Source of the DNA: Triangularia verruculosa
Taxonomy: Eukaryota; Ascomycota; Sordariomycetes; Sordariales; Podosporaceae
Direction: 5' to 3'
Assembly: GCA_033296885.1 (NCBI GenBank)
Contig: MU863883.1
Span: 372,001-436,000, forward strand
DNA: 64,000 nt
The position numbers were made by a program, and so were the translations under genes. Positions 1 to 11,069 of the stretch are shown in pieces. The notes under the pieces are model-generated. The model had not been told where the DNA came from, searched no databases, and saw only the letters and a list, made by a program, of their open reading frames with translations. Positions within the stretch are counted from its first letter, which is position 1. Each line of letters opens with the position of its first letter.

Positions 1-3000
1 ACCGAGGATGGGCTCAAAGATACGGCCTAATGGCTTGGCGAGCTGGTTGTCGAGGTAGTATTTTGTGTCGATGGGGACATTGTGCTCGAGGACGTAAATG
101 GGGTCTTCGGAGCGCTCAAAGTTTTTGGAACCGGTGGCGCCCTTGACCATGACGTAGGCTACACGGTCACCCAAAGCTGGGGCGGAACCGGCGTCGCGTT
201 TCTTCATCCGGTGGGCGAGCTCGACGTGGGCCTGTTTGGCGGCATAGTCGTCCTTGGTTAGGGCCTTGGTGATGACTAGCTTGGACATGTCGACGCGGTT
301 TTGCAGGAGGTCGGCGATGGTGTCTTTGACATATCTGGATAAGGTTAGCATTAGGAGACAAAAAGCGGGGGAAAGACAAGGCTTACTCTTGAGCTCCGGG
401 AACGTCGCGGTCGATGAGAATCATGCGGAGGACCTTTTCAATGACGGTTTGCACCAAGAGACAGTTGTCACGACGGACAGTCTCGATACCCTTGGTGTCC
501 ATCTTGTCGTACTTCTCTGGCTTTGTCCAGTACAGTCCGGCATAACGCTTCTTGTTGATCAAGAGGTAGGGGAAGTAGACCTTCTCGAACTCGAGCTTGA
601 TGGGTTTGATGAACTTGCTTGACACAAAGTTCGCCGCCTCTTCACCGAGTTTCATGGCCTCGGCCAATTCTGCGGTGCCAAACTTGACCATGACGGAATC
701 AGTATCACCGTAGATGACCTGAGCGTCATGGCTATAGCCATTCTTGATGCAATACCTCTCCTCTACCTCATGTTTCGTCCTTTCAATCATTTGACGACCG
801 AAGGCAGTGGTACTACTAGCAATCTCCAGACAGGGGAGCTTGCCGTTAGTGGCACCAGTCAAACCATAGACGGAATTTGCACTGATCTTCAAGGCCAATT
901 GACGACCGTTCAGCACAGCCTTTTTGAATGGGTCTGTTTCAGCCGCGAGCTCCCTCTTGGCCTGCTTTCTGGCAGTTAGCAATTCCTCAAGAATCTGAGC
1001 TAGCAGCCCCTTTCTCTTCTTAATGGTGACAAACATGTCGCCATTGGGGGTCACGATGTAGTCTTCATCCTTCACGAGACTCCACTTCTCAATATCCCTC
1101 TTCTTGATCAGAGTGGTGTAGCACAAATTGTGGGCCTGGATGATACTGGGGTACAGCGAGGCGAAATCCAGAGTTGCAATAGGCACGTCGTAGTATCCTC
1201 TCGTAGGCTCAATGACAGTGGCGCCCTCGTACTGCTCTTCTGATGACTCCGATCTCTTGTTGGGGATGACCAGCTTTTGTTCCAAGGCCTTGCGGAAGAG
1301 CTGACTCAAGAACTTGACTTGCTGACCTCTTGCGAGGAGGAAGTTGAATGGCACGCCCGTGACTCTTGCCATTTCGGTGTAGTTTTCAAGACAGGACAGC
1401 TTATCCATCAATCTTTGTGGAAGATAGGCATCCTTGAGACAGTACAGTGCCAATCTGCGTCTTGACTCGGGGGTGCCCTCAAAAAGCTCCGTAATCATTG
1501 AGTGATGGACATCTTCTTTCTGTTCACCAAGGAAATTGGCACACACGGAGTTGAGGGTATAGCTGCGGAGCTGGTAATCACGCTGAACTAGCTGTAGCAA
1601 ATCGAGCTGGAGCCGTCCGTTGGTGTTGGTGGCCTTTGTGTCGCGATTACCCATCTGCTTGCTGGAGAAGTTTGTCTCCTTCGCTACCGACCTGACGCGT
1701 GTGCGAGACCAGTACTCGAATCCTGCCACCTTCAGATGCTTGGCTCTGTCGAGAAGGTAGGGGAAATCGAAGTTGGCAATGTTGTAGCCAATGATGATAT
1801 CTGGATCAACCTTCTCCAAAAATTCTCGCCATGCAGCCAGCATTTGCCCCTCATCCTTGAACTCCAGGATCTGGGTGGCCACAATCGGACTTGTGGCGTC
1901 TAAACAGAATACGTTCCGTACAAATGGCTTCTTATCACCGTATTTGGTGACAATGTTGGCAATTTGAATGACAGAATCGTGTTGGGCTTCGGGGAAGATA
2001 CCCTTGCGACCAGCGCATTCGATATCAAAAGAGAGAATTCGGAGAGGGGCCATCTTGGACCACTCTCCACTAGGCTTATGGGAGATCAGATCTCGGTAGC
2101 TGATAACAGCTTCGAATTGGCAGTTGGATTGCTTGTTCTGGTGGAGTAGTTCGTAGGTGCCAGCCGGTGCTTCAACCCAAGACATGCCAGCAATCTGTCA
2201 AAAGAATGCAGGGTCAGCGATTGCCTCAGTTCACATTTCAGACGTTCACCTACCGAGCAGTCCACCATGAAACGAAGCAGGTATTGAATACTGTCGTACG
2301 TCATGATACCGCCTTCATGCTTCCACAGGCCCTTCCAGTTGGCATCGCCCCTCTCAATCTGTGTGCGGACCTTGTTGATGTGTTTCGGATCGGTGACGGT
2401 GACCTTGATGTAGGGATTTTGAACATTTCCCTGAAAGCCATAAATGTTCTCGCGCATGGTTAGCGTCACCGAATGTATCATTTGTTGATGGTTGGGGTTG
2501 GCCATCTGTGTTTCGAGGTATGCCTTGAACAGAGGGCAGTCGGCAGGGGTGAACGAGACAGGTGCCGCGACATAGAGGTAGTGCTTGAAGTCTGTGACGT
2601 GAACCAGAACGGAGTTCCCATTGTCAGTAACGCCGAAGAGCTTTACAGCAGGTTGACCTCCAGCAATGGTGCCCTCCTCCGCCTCGATTGCTTGGAAGCA
2701 GAGGCTGTCTTTGGACTCATGGAAGTCGGCCGGGATTGGCGGACGTTCCCATGCTTGGTCCTTTTCTGAGTTGTTCTGTTTGAGATCGGAGATATCCTGA
2801 TTCAGCCTTTCGAGAACCTCGCTCTCAAAGACACTCTTCTGCTGGCTCGACGCCATCCTGCCCTTGTTGTCATTTTGCGAACTCTTGAGGCGCTGTGCTG
2901 GAGAAGATGTGGGCTCATCGATGCGACGCTTTTTGGCGGCCGAGGAGGGAGTGGCGGCAATGTTCCGCCGGGTGCTTGACGCCTCGCCAAACTCCCTCTT

Positions 3001-3024
3001 TTGCGGTAATGTCGCGGAAGGCAT
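1..3024 (-). CDS. POL3: DNA polymerase delta catalytic subunit (3' end outside window)
   Basis: Replicative B-family polymerase that copies the lagging strand and proofreads in the nucleus. I read three exons: 3024-2254, 2194-387 and 334 to beyond base 1, with introns 2195-2253 (GTAGGT...CAG) and 335-386 (GTAAGC...CAG); both junctions keep frame. The N-terminus is basic and disordered. The 3'-5' exonuclease motifs are intact: Exo I (FDIECAGRKG), Exo II (NIANFDFPYL) and Exo III (YCLKDAYLP). So are polymerase motif A (DFASLYPSII), motif B (KISANSVYGLTG) and motif C (YGDTDS). About 970 residues are in the window. The C-terminal CysA/CysB zinc and Fe-S region expected for a protein of about 1,100 residues lies beyond base 1. 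Three ACGCG cores sit 218-322 bp upstream of the ATG. The identification is firm. Confidence 0.97.
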
Positions 3025-3724
3025 TTTGGGTTGTTGTGGTAGCCGTACTAAGAGCAGCGACTTGTGTAGGCGTTGCGTCTAAAGGCCAGTTCAAAGACGA
3101 GTCATGAAGCTAAAACGTCTGAACAATTCTGGTGGTATGATGACGGAAAACCGTTGGAGAAAAAAGACGGGAGCTCGCTGGGCTATTGTTGAAAGGTGTT
3201 GACGGCACAAGCTCAAATTCATTGAACCAGAACCTGGGTAGACGCGCTCTGTTCCATTGTTACGTGACTGTGCCCCACTTTCCCGACGCGACACTTTTAA
3301 TTGACCATTTAGGTACGTACCTTTCTTTAAGTGGTTCCGCAACGCGGCCGTGACGGTGATGCTCCTGCTGTGTGGTGGAAAACACACGGCATGAAGGGAA
3401 GTGCCAGCGCGCTCTGATTGGAAGTCACGCATATCAATGCTTCAGAGTCATAGGCAGTTCACAGAAGGCGCACAAAAAGTCAAGACTCACTCTCCTTCCG
3501 ACACGTGAACTCGCGTCTGCCAACCCTTACCCTGGACTTTTGCTTCAGTCTGAACTGATTTACCCCGCCAACCCTCATCGTATCTCATCGGTTGTTTACT
3601 TTCACCAACAGACTCATTCAACTTACAGCATCGAGATCAAAAAGCACCTTCAGCAACAACATCGACTTCAGTTTCATAAAACATACATAGGAGCTCTCAC
3701 GTATTTCACAGAAACTATCTCACC
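3025..3724. promoter_or_regulatory. Divergent promoter region of POL3 and the 3725 gene, with ACGCG cores
   Basis: A 700 bp head-to-head intergenic region. ACGCG cores lie at 3242-3246, 3286-3290 (as ACGCGA) and 3342-3346. These match the core of MBF/MCB-type sites that time DNA-replication genes to G1/S in yeasts. Their presence near POL3 fits that role, but binding is inferred. A palindromic GGTACGTACC lies near 3312. The plus side carries a CA/CT-rich leader before the ATG at 3725. No TATA box stands out. Confidence 0.4.
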
Positions 3725-4801
3725 ATGGCAGACCGCCACCATCATAACCCACTGCTCCCATCCTCTCGACTTATAACCGGGACCACAACCGCCCACATCC
3801 CCTCCAAGCCCTCCGCCCGACTCATTCAACAACCCCCAGGACCCTCCACCTCGACAACAAACCACCTCCCAACCGCCAGTTCCGTCCGCCGCAATCTCTT
3901 CCAGAGCCAACTATCCCGCCGACCTCCCCACCCCTCCTCCTCCACCTCTAACGAAACCATCCGCCTCCACCACAGCTACGACGACGACGACCCCTACCAA
4001 GACCACCCCATCTCCCCCCATCTCCCCCCCGCCCCCTCCCCATCAGCAGATATCGTCCCCCGCAATTCACTAGGCGAGATCGAACTCCTAGGCGACCCCC
4101 CAACCCCACCCCTCTACGACACCGACGACGACAATAACAACAACAGCCACCCCCCTTCCTCCTCCCCCTCTCACCACCACGACCACCGAAAAGCAGAACA
4201 GCTCGCCGCCCGCAACCGCCTCACCGAAGCCGTCCGCCAGCACCAACTCCACCAAAACAAACTCCTCATGTCCATTCCCGGCAGCAGCAGCAACAACTTT
4301 GCCGTCGGAACCGGAATCGGAATGCAGCCACCTCTCAACACCCAACCAGAAGGCAAGAAGACCTCTCCCTCCCCTTTACTTCTCTTCGACAACTCCCCTT
4401 TTCTCTTTTCTCCCGACGCACCTCACTGTTGTGATCCCTTTTGTTCTGGTCCCGCTAGCCCTCCCTCTCTTTCTTCTTCTTCTTCTTCTTCTCCTTCCTC
4501 CCGCAAGCTTGTGTATTATCCTGTCTCGTCGTCTTCCCCGCCCTCTCCCGAGAAGAATGGGAGGCGCGGCAAGAAGGGAAAAGGAAAGATGGTTGACAAG
4601 GACGACGGTTATTATTCTGCGGGTGATCATGATGATGATGATGCCGAAAATCATGGCCATGGACAATCATTTGCTAAGACGAAGAAATTCACCGAAACAG
4701 AGCTCGTCGAGGAGGTCAAGGCCGGTCTGAGGGCCAAAGTCGCTGCTTTGGCGCAGGATAACTGGATGTTTGAGCCTGAGGAACTGCCGAGGCCTCATTA
4801 A
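3725..4801 (+). CDS. Hypothetical disordered protein, 358 aa
   Basis: An intronless gene with a good start context (CACC ATGG). I do not recognise the family. The first 290 residues are low-complexity: proline/serine-rich, with His, Asp and Asn runs (HSYDDDDPYQ; DTDDDNNNNSH) and a poly-Ser tract encoded by a TCT repeat at 4470-4492. A basic KKGKGK patch follows, then an acidic/His run coded by GAT repeats at about 4624-4642. The last 40 residues look more structured: an amphipathic helix starting KKFTETELVEEVKAGL and a WMFEPEE end. This is probably the conserved part. The first half is almost entirely C-ending codons, which also creates long open frames on the opposite strand. There is no signal peptide or membrane segment. 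It is divergent from POL3. Confidence 0.7.
   Translation: MADRHHHNPLLPSSRLITGTTTAHIPSKPSARLIQQPPGPSTSTTNHLPTASSVRRNLFQSQLSRRPPHPSSSTSNETIRLHHSYDDDDPYQDHPISPHLPPAPSPSADIVPRNSLGEIELLGDPPTPPLYDTDDDNNNNSHPPSSSPSHHHDHRKAEQLAARNRLTEAVRQHQLHQNKLLMSIPGSSSNNFAVGTGIGMQPPLNTQPEGKKTSPSPLLLFDNSPFLFSPDAPHCCDPFCSGPASPPSLSSSSSSSPSSRKLVYYPVSSSSPPSPEKNGRRGKKGKGKMVDKDDGYYSAGDHDDDDAENHGHGQSFAKTKKFTETELVEEVKAGLRAKVAALAQDNWMFEPEELPRPH
4470..4492 (+). repeat. TCT trinucleotide microsatellite inside coding sequence
   Basis: An almost pure TTC/TCT run of about 23 bases encodes a serine tract in the hypothetical protein at 3725-4801. Length changes in multiples of three would only alter the tract length. Confidence 0.8.
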
Positions 4802-4970
4802 ACCATCGACAACCACGACCCGCAAGTATTGTCACGATTATGAAACTGTAGCAGTATGAGTATTTATGCTCTCAAGTCGAATAGAGATTATTGGGCCCTG
4901 ACCCTTTGTACGCACACACACAGCCCGCAACATTCGTATGTCTCCCCGTTCTCTTGTCCAGCACCCCTCA

Positions 4971-6074
4971 TTAATCCAGCCCTTCAGCAGTGGGCGCCGC
5001 CTCCACTCTCCTCGCCATCGGCCTGCCACCACCACCCGCACCACCCGGCATTCCCAAGAAGCTCCCCATCATGTCGAACAGCGGGTTACTCTGCCTCGGC
5101 CTCTGGATCCCAAAGTACATCTCCCCAATCAATTCCAGCGCCGTCTCCCACACCCCGTCTGTGGCTTCCTTGATCGTGGGCATGTACTTGCCCTTCAGCT
5201 GCCTAAACACCTCGGGATTATTCCCCTTTTGCACCGCCAGAATCAACAGCGCCAAAAAGTTCAACAGCGGCAGGCTAGGGAAGATCTTTGTCTCCCCGAC
5301 GTCCTGGACAGCAAGCGATGGGTTCTCGGCGATGAGCTGCGAGGTGAATACCTTGTAGCAGGTCGTGGCAGCTTTGAGATTAGCCATGAGGAGATATGGC
5401 AATACTGCCCGGGCACAATAGAGGGGGGCGGTGTGGGTCTCGTCTTGTTTGTACCATTCGTACTCTAGCTGCGCCAGCACAGGGGGGGAGTCTTTTGTAG
5501 TTCCGAGAATCAAATGTCGTTCCGCCTCGTCGAGGTTGTCCTTTTCTTCGGCAAACATGGAGCCGATTACGTGGTGAAGTTCTGGGTCACCGGCTGGGTA
5601 GTCGGAGTACTTCTTTGACCACCTACTCTTTTGTTAGATACCTTTTCGAGGTGATTGATGGTACTGTAGAGGGAAAACATACTCAACAACATCCTTGATA
5701 AACCTCTTTCTGTTCGGCTCCGCCGCATCGAACAGCCTCAAGCAGGTCAACACCCTCCCCTTGCTCGTCGCATCAGGCTTGAGCTGCGCCTGCTTATAGA
5801 CATCAACAAGCAAGATGGCCAGATCACCACCGCTTCCACCGCCTGTAGGGCCGGTCTTGAGGAGGGACTGCGCAACGGACGACAGGATATCGATCGCGGC
5901 GTCGTAGTTCTGGGACTTTGTGTACCGGGCTGCGACAAGGCGGGTTTCTTGGGCGGCTTCGTATTGGGCTTCGAAGGGCATGCCGGGGGTGATTTTGGAC
6001 TGGAGGCGGGTGATGATTTTGGCAATCTTTGGGTTCGCGGGAGCCGCCGCGGCGGGAGCTGGAGATGAAGTCAT
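4971..6074 (-). CDS. GET4: Get4, Golgi-to-ER traffic protein 4 homologue
   Basis: Cytosolic helical-repeat protein that, with Get5 and Sgt2, hands tail-anchored membrane proteins to Get3 for ER insertion. Two exons: 6074-5683 and 5622-4971. The intron (GTATGT...TAG, 5623-5682) splits the glutamate codon of DVVE, followed by WSKKYSDYP. The product is 347 aa, near the usual size. Family features include the N-terminal helix (IITRLQSKITPGMPFEA), the YTKSQNYDAAIDIL repeat, the GDPELHHVIG segment after the intron and the C-terminal QPNPLFDMMGSF-like block (seen as QSNPLFDMMGSF) with a glycine-rich end. The start at 6074 was chosen over an in-frame ATG at 6173 because the 33 extra residues lie outside the homologous region. 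Confidence in the family is high. Confidence 0.93.
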
Positions 6075-6851
6075 CTTGACCGGTGGGTTTGGTTTGGGGA
6101 GAATGCGCCGGGTGATTTGCGAGAAGTAAGTTGGTCGATCGAGGGGGAAATGGTGGTTAGGTGTGGAGGTCAAGCTGGGGTTGCACTATAGCTAGCTTTC
6201 TGTTCGCTTTCGGTCGGGCTGAAGTGATGACAGATGCGCAGTCAAACCAACAGAGTCGAAGCTCGTCAGCAAGGTACGAGGTACAGTAGGTAATGTAAGG
6301 ACGGAGTAGCTGAATCCCGATGCTCTGGGACAATTCGAGCTCAAGGTCAGGTCCACGTCCAACGTTCCCCCTCGTCTCCACTCTTGCGCAATTGCCTGCC
6401 GCTTCATGTGCTTGCCCCGCAATGACGGATGATTCTGTGAACTTCTGCGGGGCAGACAAGGATAACTTCAAGCCCCGCCAACTGCGTTGAGCAGCGTAAG
6501 CAACGGGGTTAGGGTTAATTATCAGCAGCCCCTGAACCCCTATTCTTCGTGGATGCGAACATCAGAAATGGGAAGACATCAACATGTCCCCTTTCAGCAA
6601 GCTTCTTGTATTTGCCCAAATCACTGTTTATCACCAATGACCCAGAAACCCACACTCGCGATGTTCGCCCTCATTGTCACTTCATCAAGTCTATTAACTC
6701 GAGCCCTCGTGTATACTAACGCGTTGTGCTCTCTCTGCCATGCTGCTTGCTAAAGTCTCAAGTCAATAACAACCATGCAGCAAAATTCTACAAAAGCAAT
6801 GCCGCTGCAGCCAATTCCATCAAATGATCTCCCCCCATCGTCGCTATCAAC
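6075..6851. other. Intergenic region with a telomere-repeat-like box
   Basis: About 780 bp between the starts-side of GET4 and the 3' end of the pseudo-USP gene. It holds the GET4 promoter and 5' leader. A GGTTAGGGTTAA box at 6507-6518 contains almost two fungal telomere repeats; such internal boxes are bound by Tbf1/TRF-like factors in other fungi. I see no gene here. Confidence 0.4.
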
Positions 6852-9800
6852 TCAATCAGTAACCATCCCGTCCCCATCTTCAGTGATCTTCATAGGATCG
6901 GCGGCACTGCCAGCACTATTGCCATCACCGCCGCCTGGACTCGCCTTGCTTGTTCCCGTTCCCGTAGCGTCGTCGCCCTGGGTCGTTCCGACAGTGTTAG
7001 CACCAGTGACCGAGGGGAAAAACGAGGAAGTGCGGCGTTCCACCATCTCCTGGACCGCCACACTTACCCCTTTCTCACCCACTGATCCGCCGCCAACATC
7101 GAGCATGTCTTCATCCTCCTGGTCACTACCCTTCTGCGATCCAACGGAGGCCCTGTCCGAAGCTAGAGTATCCATGCTAGCAGACCTTTGTAATTTTCCA
7201 GACCCGGTCACAGCGGCCCATTCATCATCGACCCCACGCTTCCTCGATGCTTCAGCCTCCGGCTCCTTCGACATGTGCTCGTCTAGCTCCCTCTTGAAGA
7301 AATGATTATCGTCCTTAACGAATTTCTGCAGTTTGTCCGATAACGCGGCGGGTTTCTCCTTCATGGCCGATTCGGTCGCATACACCAGCATACGATTCCT
7401 GTTTGACTTGTTCCACATATCAACCACTGACTTGAACTTAATAAACTGTGTACAGACCGTGGTTAGCATCTTTCAACATATACGCAACACACTCCAGAGG
7501 TTAGCACCACCTACCTCGTATTCAACCCTGTTTTGATAGGACACCTTCAACCACCAACCACCCATATCTGGCGCCTCAGGAGACGAACTCTCTTGAATTA
7601 CGTCATCCAGCAGCTCGCCATCCCATCGCACCAGAACCTGGTTGTCACCAATCACCGCTCCGACTAGCAGATAACTGTGCGTTGGATTCCACTTCTCGTC
7701 TTCGGATGGTGTGGTGAACTTGGCGGCATTTGCTTCGTACTCTGCATCGATGGGGTCCAGCACGGTCTCCTTGAGCTCTAAAATGCAGGAAATATCAGTC
7801 AGCAACTCTCCACTCTATCACACACTGCTAACAACACGGCATGTGTTGCACTCACTCTTTGTCAGTTCGTCAGTCCTAGCAATCACCCGCTCAAGCTGCT
7901 CAATCCTCGTGTTGTAATGAGCCAGGATCCTTTTCTCCTGTTCTGACCACAAAGGCTCGTCGTCCGAGAAAGGCAAATAAAAGGCTTCTTGTCCAGTTTC
8001 ATAGGCACTGTCGTAATTTCTCCAAAGGGCATGTTTTCTCATCTTCTCAATTTTGCCCCTCAGCACTTTGAGCGTCGCCGCGGCCAGCTCCTGGCGAGAC
8101 CTTGGCTGGTCCGAAGAAGAGGGGATAAAGGTGCCCCTGCTTTCGGCTGTGGATGTCGCTTTTTTCTTCGTCCTGAACAAAGTAATCTGATCCATTGAAA
8201 GTTCCACAATCCTTTCGTGATTCGCTTTCAAGTATCGGTCGAGGTAGAAGACTTCGGGAATGTCGATATCAGTGGTGATTTCAAAGGCAAACCGAACCGT
8301 CATAATCTCGGATTCGGCGGACACCATCGCTAACGTGCCTTGGTTGATGTCCTCGGCCGTTTGTTTGGCGTCAGGGTAGAAAAGGAGGTCCAGGTAATCA
8401 TACAAGGTCTTTGGGGCCCGGGCTTCATAGTTGTTGTCGGGCAAGAGAAGATCCAAAATGCAGTATTGATCAAACGCCGGAGGGGCCGTCGAATCTGCAA
8501 TCGGCGCAACCTCGACTTCCGATGTGAAGACCGAGTACCGCCAAGCCGACAACTCATCGTCGACGCCTTGCGCGCTTGTGAGGTACACAAATCTGCGAAA
8601 AAACTCTCTTTCTTCGTCATTGAAATGATACTTCTCGGGCTCCGGAATTTGCGCCAACATATCAGCCGTTGCGTATGATCTGTTTGTACCCTCCAGGAAA
8701 GCCATCAGGCGATGCACTTCGTGTTCCCAGCACTGCCCTTGAGCCACAATCGGCTCGCCTTTCCACCAGTCCTTTGTGCACTGGTAACCCCATGCAGGAC
8801 CGGCACCAGTTTGGAGTAGAGCATTGCGCGCCGCCGGTATACGCTGCAGAATGACCAGTAGGCCACCTAGCATGTGATTGTTGTAATTGGGCCGACGCCT
8901 GAGAAACGCAGGCAAACCTGATCTTCTTATTCGTTGACTTGGCACTTCGTCTTCTGGTGGTAGGGAGAATTGACTAGTAGTTGTCGCCCAGTTATCCTCT
9001 TCATAGTGGTCTCTGGTGGCCAGCCCAAAGTGAACCTTGGCTGGGGAAGAAGGCCTAAGAGGCTGTACGCTGTCTTCTAGCGATCTCTGCAGCGCTTTTT
9101 GCATATTTTGATCGTACTCGTCCTGAGCTGTGTTCCTAGATGGAGGTCGAGTAGGAGCACCGGTCGTGGTTCCAGGATTTTGGCCATACAGAACCTCTTC
9201 TCCCTCAATTCTAAAAGCTAAAAACTGGTCAGTAATTTGTCTATCTCACTCACACAAGGTTGGCCATTGCCGAGCAATGATCTCTCCAGATGGGTTGCGA
9301 AGCATACGTGAAGCGCCGTTCAAAGCCTATACAGAATACTAGACACAAGTACCCCGAATTGAGAGAGGCCTATGTAGAAAGCAATCCAGCCTACTTAAGA
9401 AGCAGAACGGTATTCGCGCTGACTTCATATGCAGCCTTTGTACCCTACGAAGATGCGTCCGTATTCCGAAAAGACTTCCCAACGACTCCTGGACGCACAC
9501 TCTCCAGATATGCAACTACAACCTCTGCTCTGATCATCGTTGGGTGGTGCAGGGTGTACTCACAAGGTGATGACGCCGCCCCCGGCAGCGGGGCCAACCC
9601 TGACGTTTCCGTCGCCTCCAGCCCTGGCATCTCGTCCCACGAGCTCCATTGAGAATTGTTTCGGTAGTCTGTGATCCATTTCTTCACCCTAATTGTCAGC
9701 CTCTAAACTACCCACAAACACACATCGCCAACATGGCCACTTACCTCGGGGCCCAATTGAAACCACTCATTGACAAGCGCATCAATGTTGTTCTTGTGGT

Positions 9801-9909
9801 GCTTCAACGCCCTGATCAACAACTGATCATCTGGCCATTCCACACCTAAGGACCTGACTAAGTCGTAGGCCTCTCTCTCCGCGGCTGAGAGTCCGGATAG
9901 TTCCGCCAT
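6852..9909 (-). CDS. UBA/UIM protein with a degenerate USP-like domain (predicted pseudo-deubiquitinase)
   Basis: Five exons: 9909-9745, 9702-9564, 9217-7856, 7777-7515 and 7445-6852, summing to 840 aa. Residues 1-50 look like a UBA (SAAEREAYDLVRSLGVEW...). A UIM (MQKALQRSLEDSV) lies near residues 125-140. The order then resembles USP25/USP28: a segment NNHMLGGLLVILQRIP aligns with the USP Cys box but has no cysteine, and a late WWLKVSY...RMLVYATES segment resembles the end of the USP fold without the GHY histidine. The C-terminus is acidic and disordered. Catalytic activity is therefore unlikely; a ubiquitin-binding scaffold role is inferred. The first intron (9703-9742/44) is only 42 nt and the second (9218-9563) is 346 nt, so those two junctions are the least certain. 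Gene identity is good, function is not. Confidence 0.85.
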
Positions 9910-11069
9910 GGTGTCCCTGGCCTCTGAATGTTGCTCGGTGCTGCCACAACCACCTTCCGTCCAACCGACTGGGGACTGATACGTTGAAGGGAGTAAGAAC
10001 CAAGGCGTTATCCTTTCAAGTGGACATCGAGAGGAGCCGGTCGATATATCGAGAGCTCGGGCCGAAATGTCGTCAGTAGGCTAACCGCGAAGCGCCCAGA
10101 GACCGTCGCGAGTGTAGACGCAATGCATCAATAACCTAGAACTCCTCCAAGGATAGCCGTTCCGTAGGTACGGCTCGAGTTGTTGAAAGGTGGAAAGCTA
10201 TTGCCTCGGGTGGAGGATGATGACCGGCTCGTGCCCGCTCAAAGCTGATATTAATTAGAGCTTGCAAATCGATATTGGATGATCGCGACAAATGATGTCA
10301 AAGGGAATGACGCTGTTGGAGGGGTCCGTCTCGAAGCTCCAGGACGGAAAACGAATGCTCTCTCTCGTCTGTTTGTTGCCTCGTGGAAGATTCCCAGACT
10401 CCTCCGTCTTTCAAAGCATCGAGTTGGAATCAGGCCAGGAGGTACGGAAGGTGGGATAGTCGCTGGGACTTACTACCCAATTTACAGGGAAGCTGCAGCG
10501 CATCTTTGCTTCTGTCATGGGCAGCTGCTTGTCATGGCCTTGGCAGACCATCTGGACGCACGGACCATTGACAATTACCCCGCCATGGTGGTTTGGGGGA
10601 CGAAGTGTCGTAATGACAGCGTCTCGCACTCTTCTAAGCCTTTGGCAGAGATCATCGGCAATAACCAGAGAACTTTTGTAAAGTAATCATGTGTAAATTA
10701 CTCATGCTCTAGAGCAGAGTGAAGATTATCGACCCAAACTCCCAGCGCAAGCGCTTCTTGGCTCGTATTCACAGCAATCAAACAAAAAGCCCTTCGCAAT
10801 CCTGAACGCATCCATCCATTCTGCTTCCCTCTCCCTCACCCCCCAGAAATAACTGCGCCGTGCTCCCCAGCATAAATAGAATAACCAGCCAAACCGTAAT
10901 AAGTCCGTCGCCCGATTTGCTCTGCCCCGCCCTTAAAACGCCCGAATCTCGAATATTGAGGTGTTCCCCATGCAATGCACGCTATATGTCGAATGGGAGA
11001 CCGAACCGATAGACAGAAGAAAAGTATCGAAGTGGTCGTTGTGAGAGCCACCTACAAGGCAAGCGCCCG
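9910..11069. other. Intergenic region, no gene seen
   Basis: About 1.16 kb between the start of the pseudo-USP gene and the 3' end of CDC34. An open frame at 10279-10686 has no recognisable domain, and its composition is typical of non-coding sequence. The left half is the promoter of the minus-strand gene. Confidence 0.5.

Noticed and set aside
10279..10686. 135-codon plus-strand frame
   Set aside because: No recognisable family and composition like surrounding non-coding DNA.
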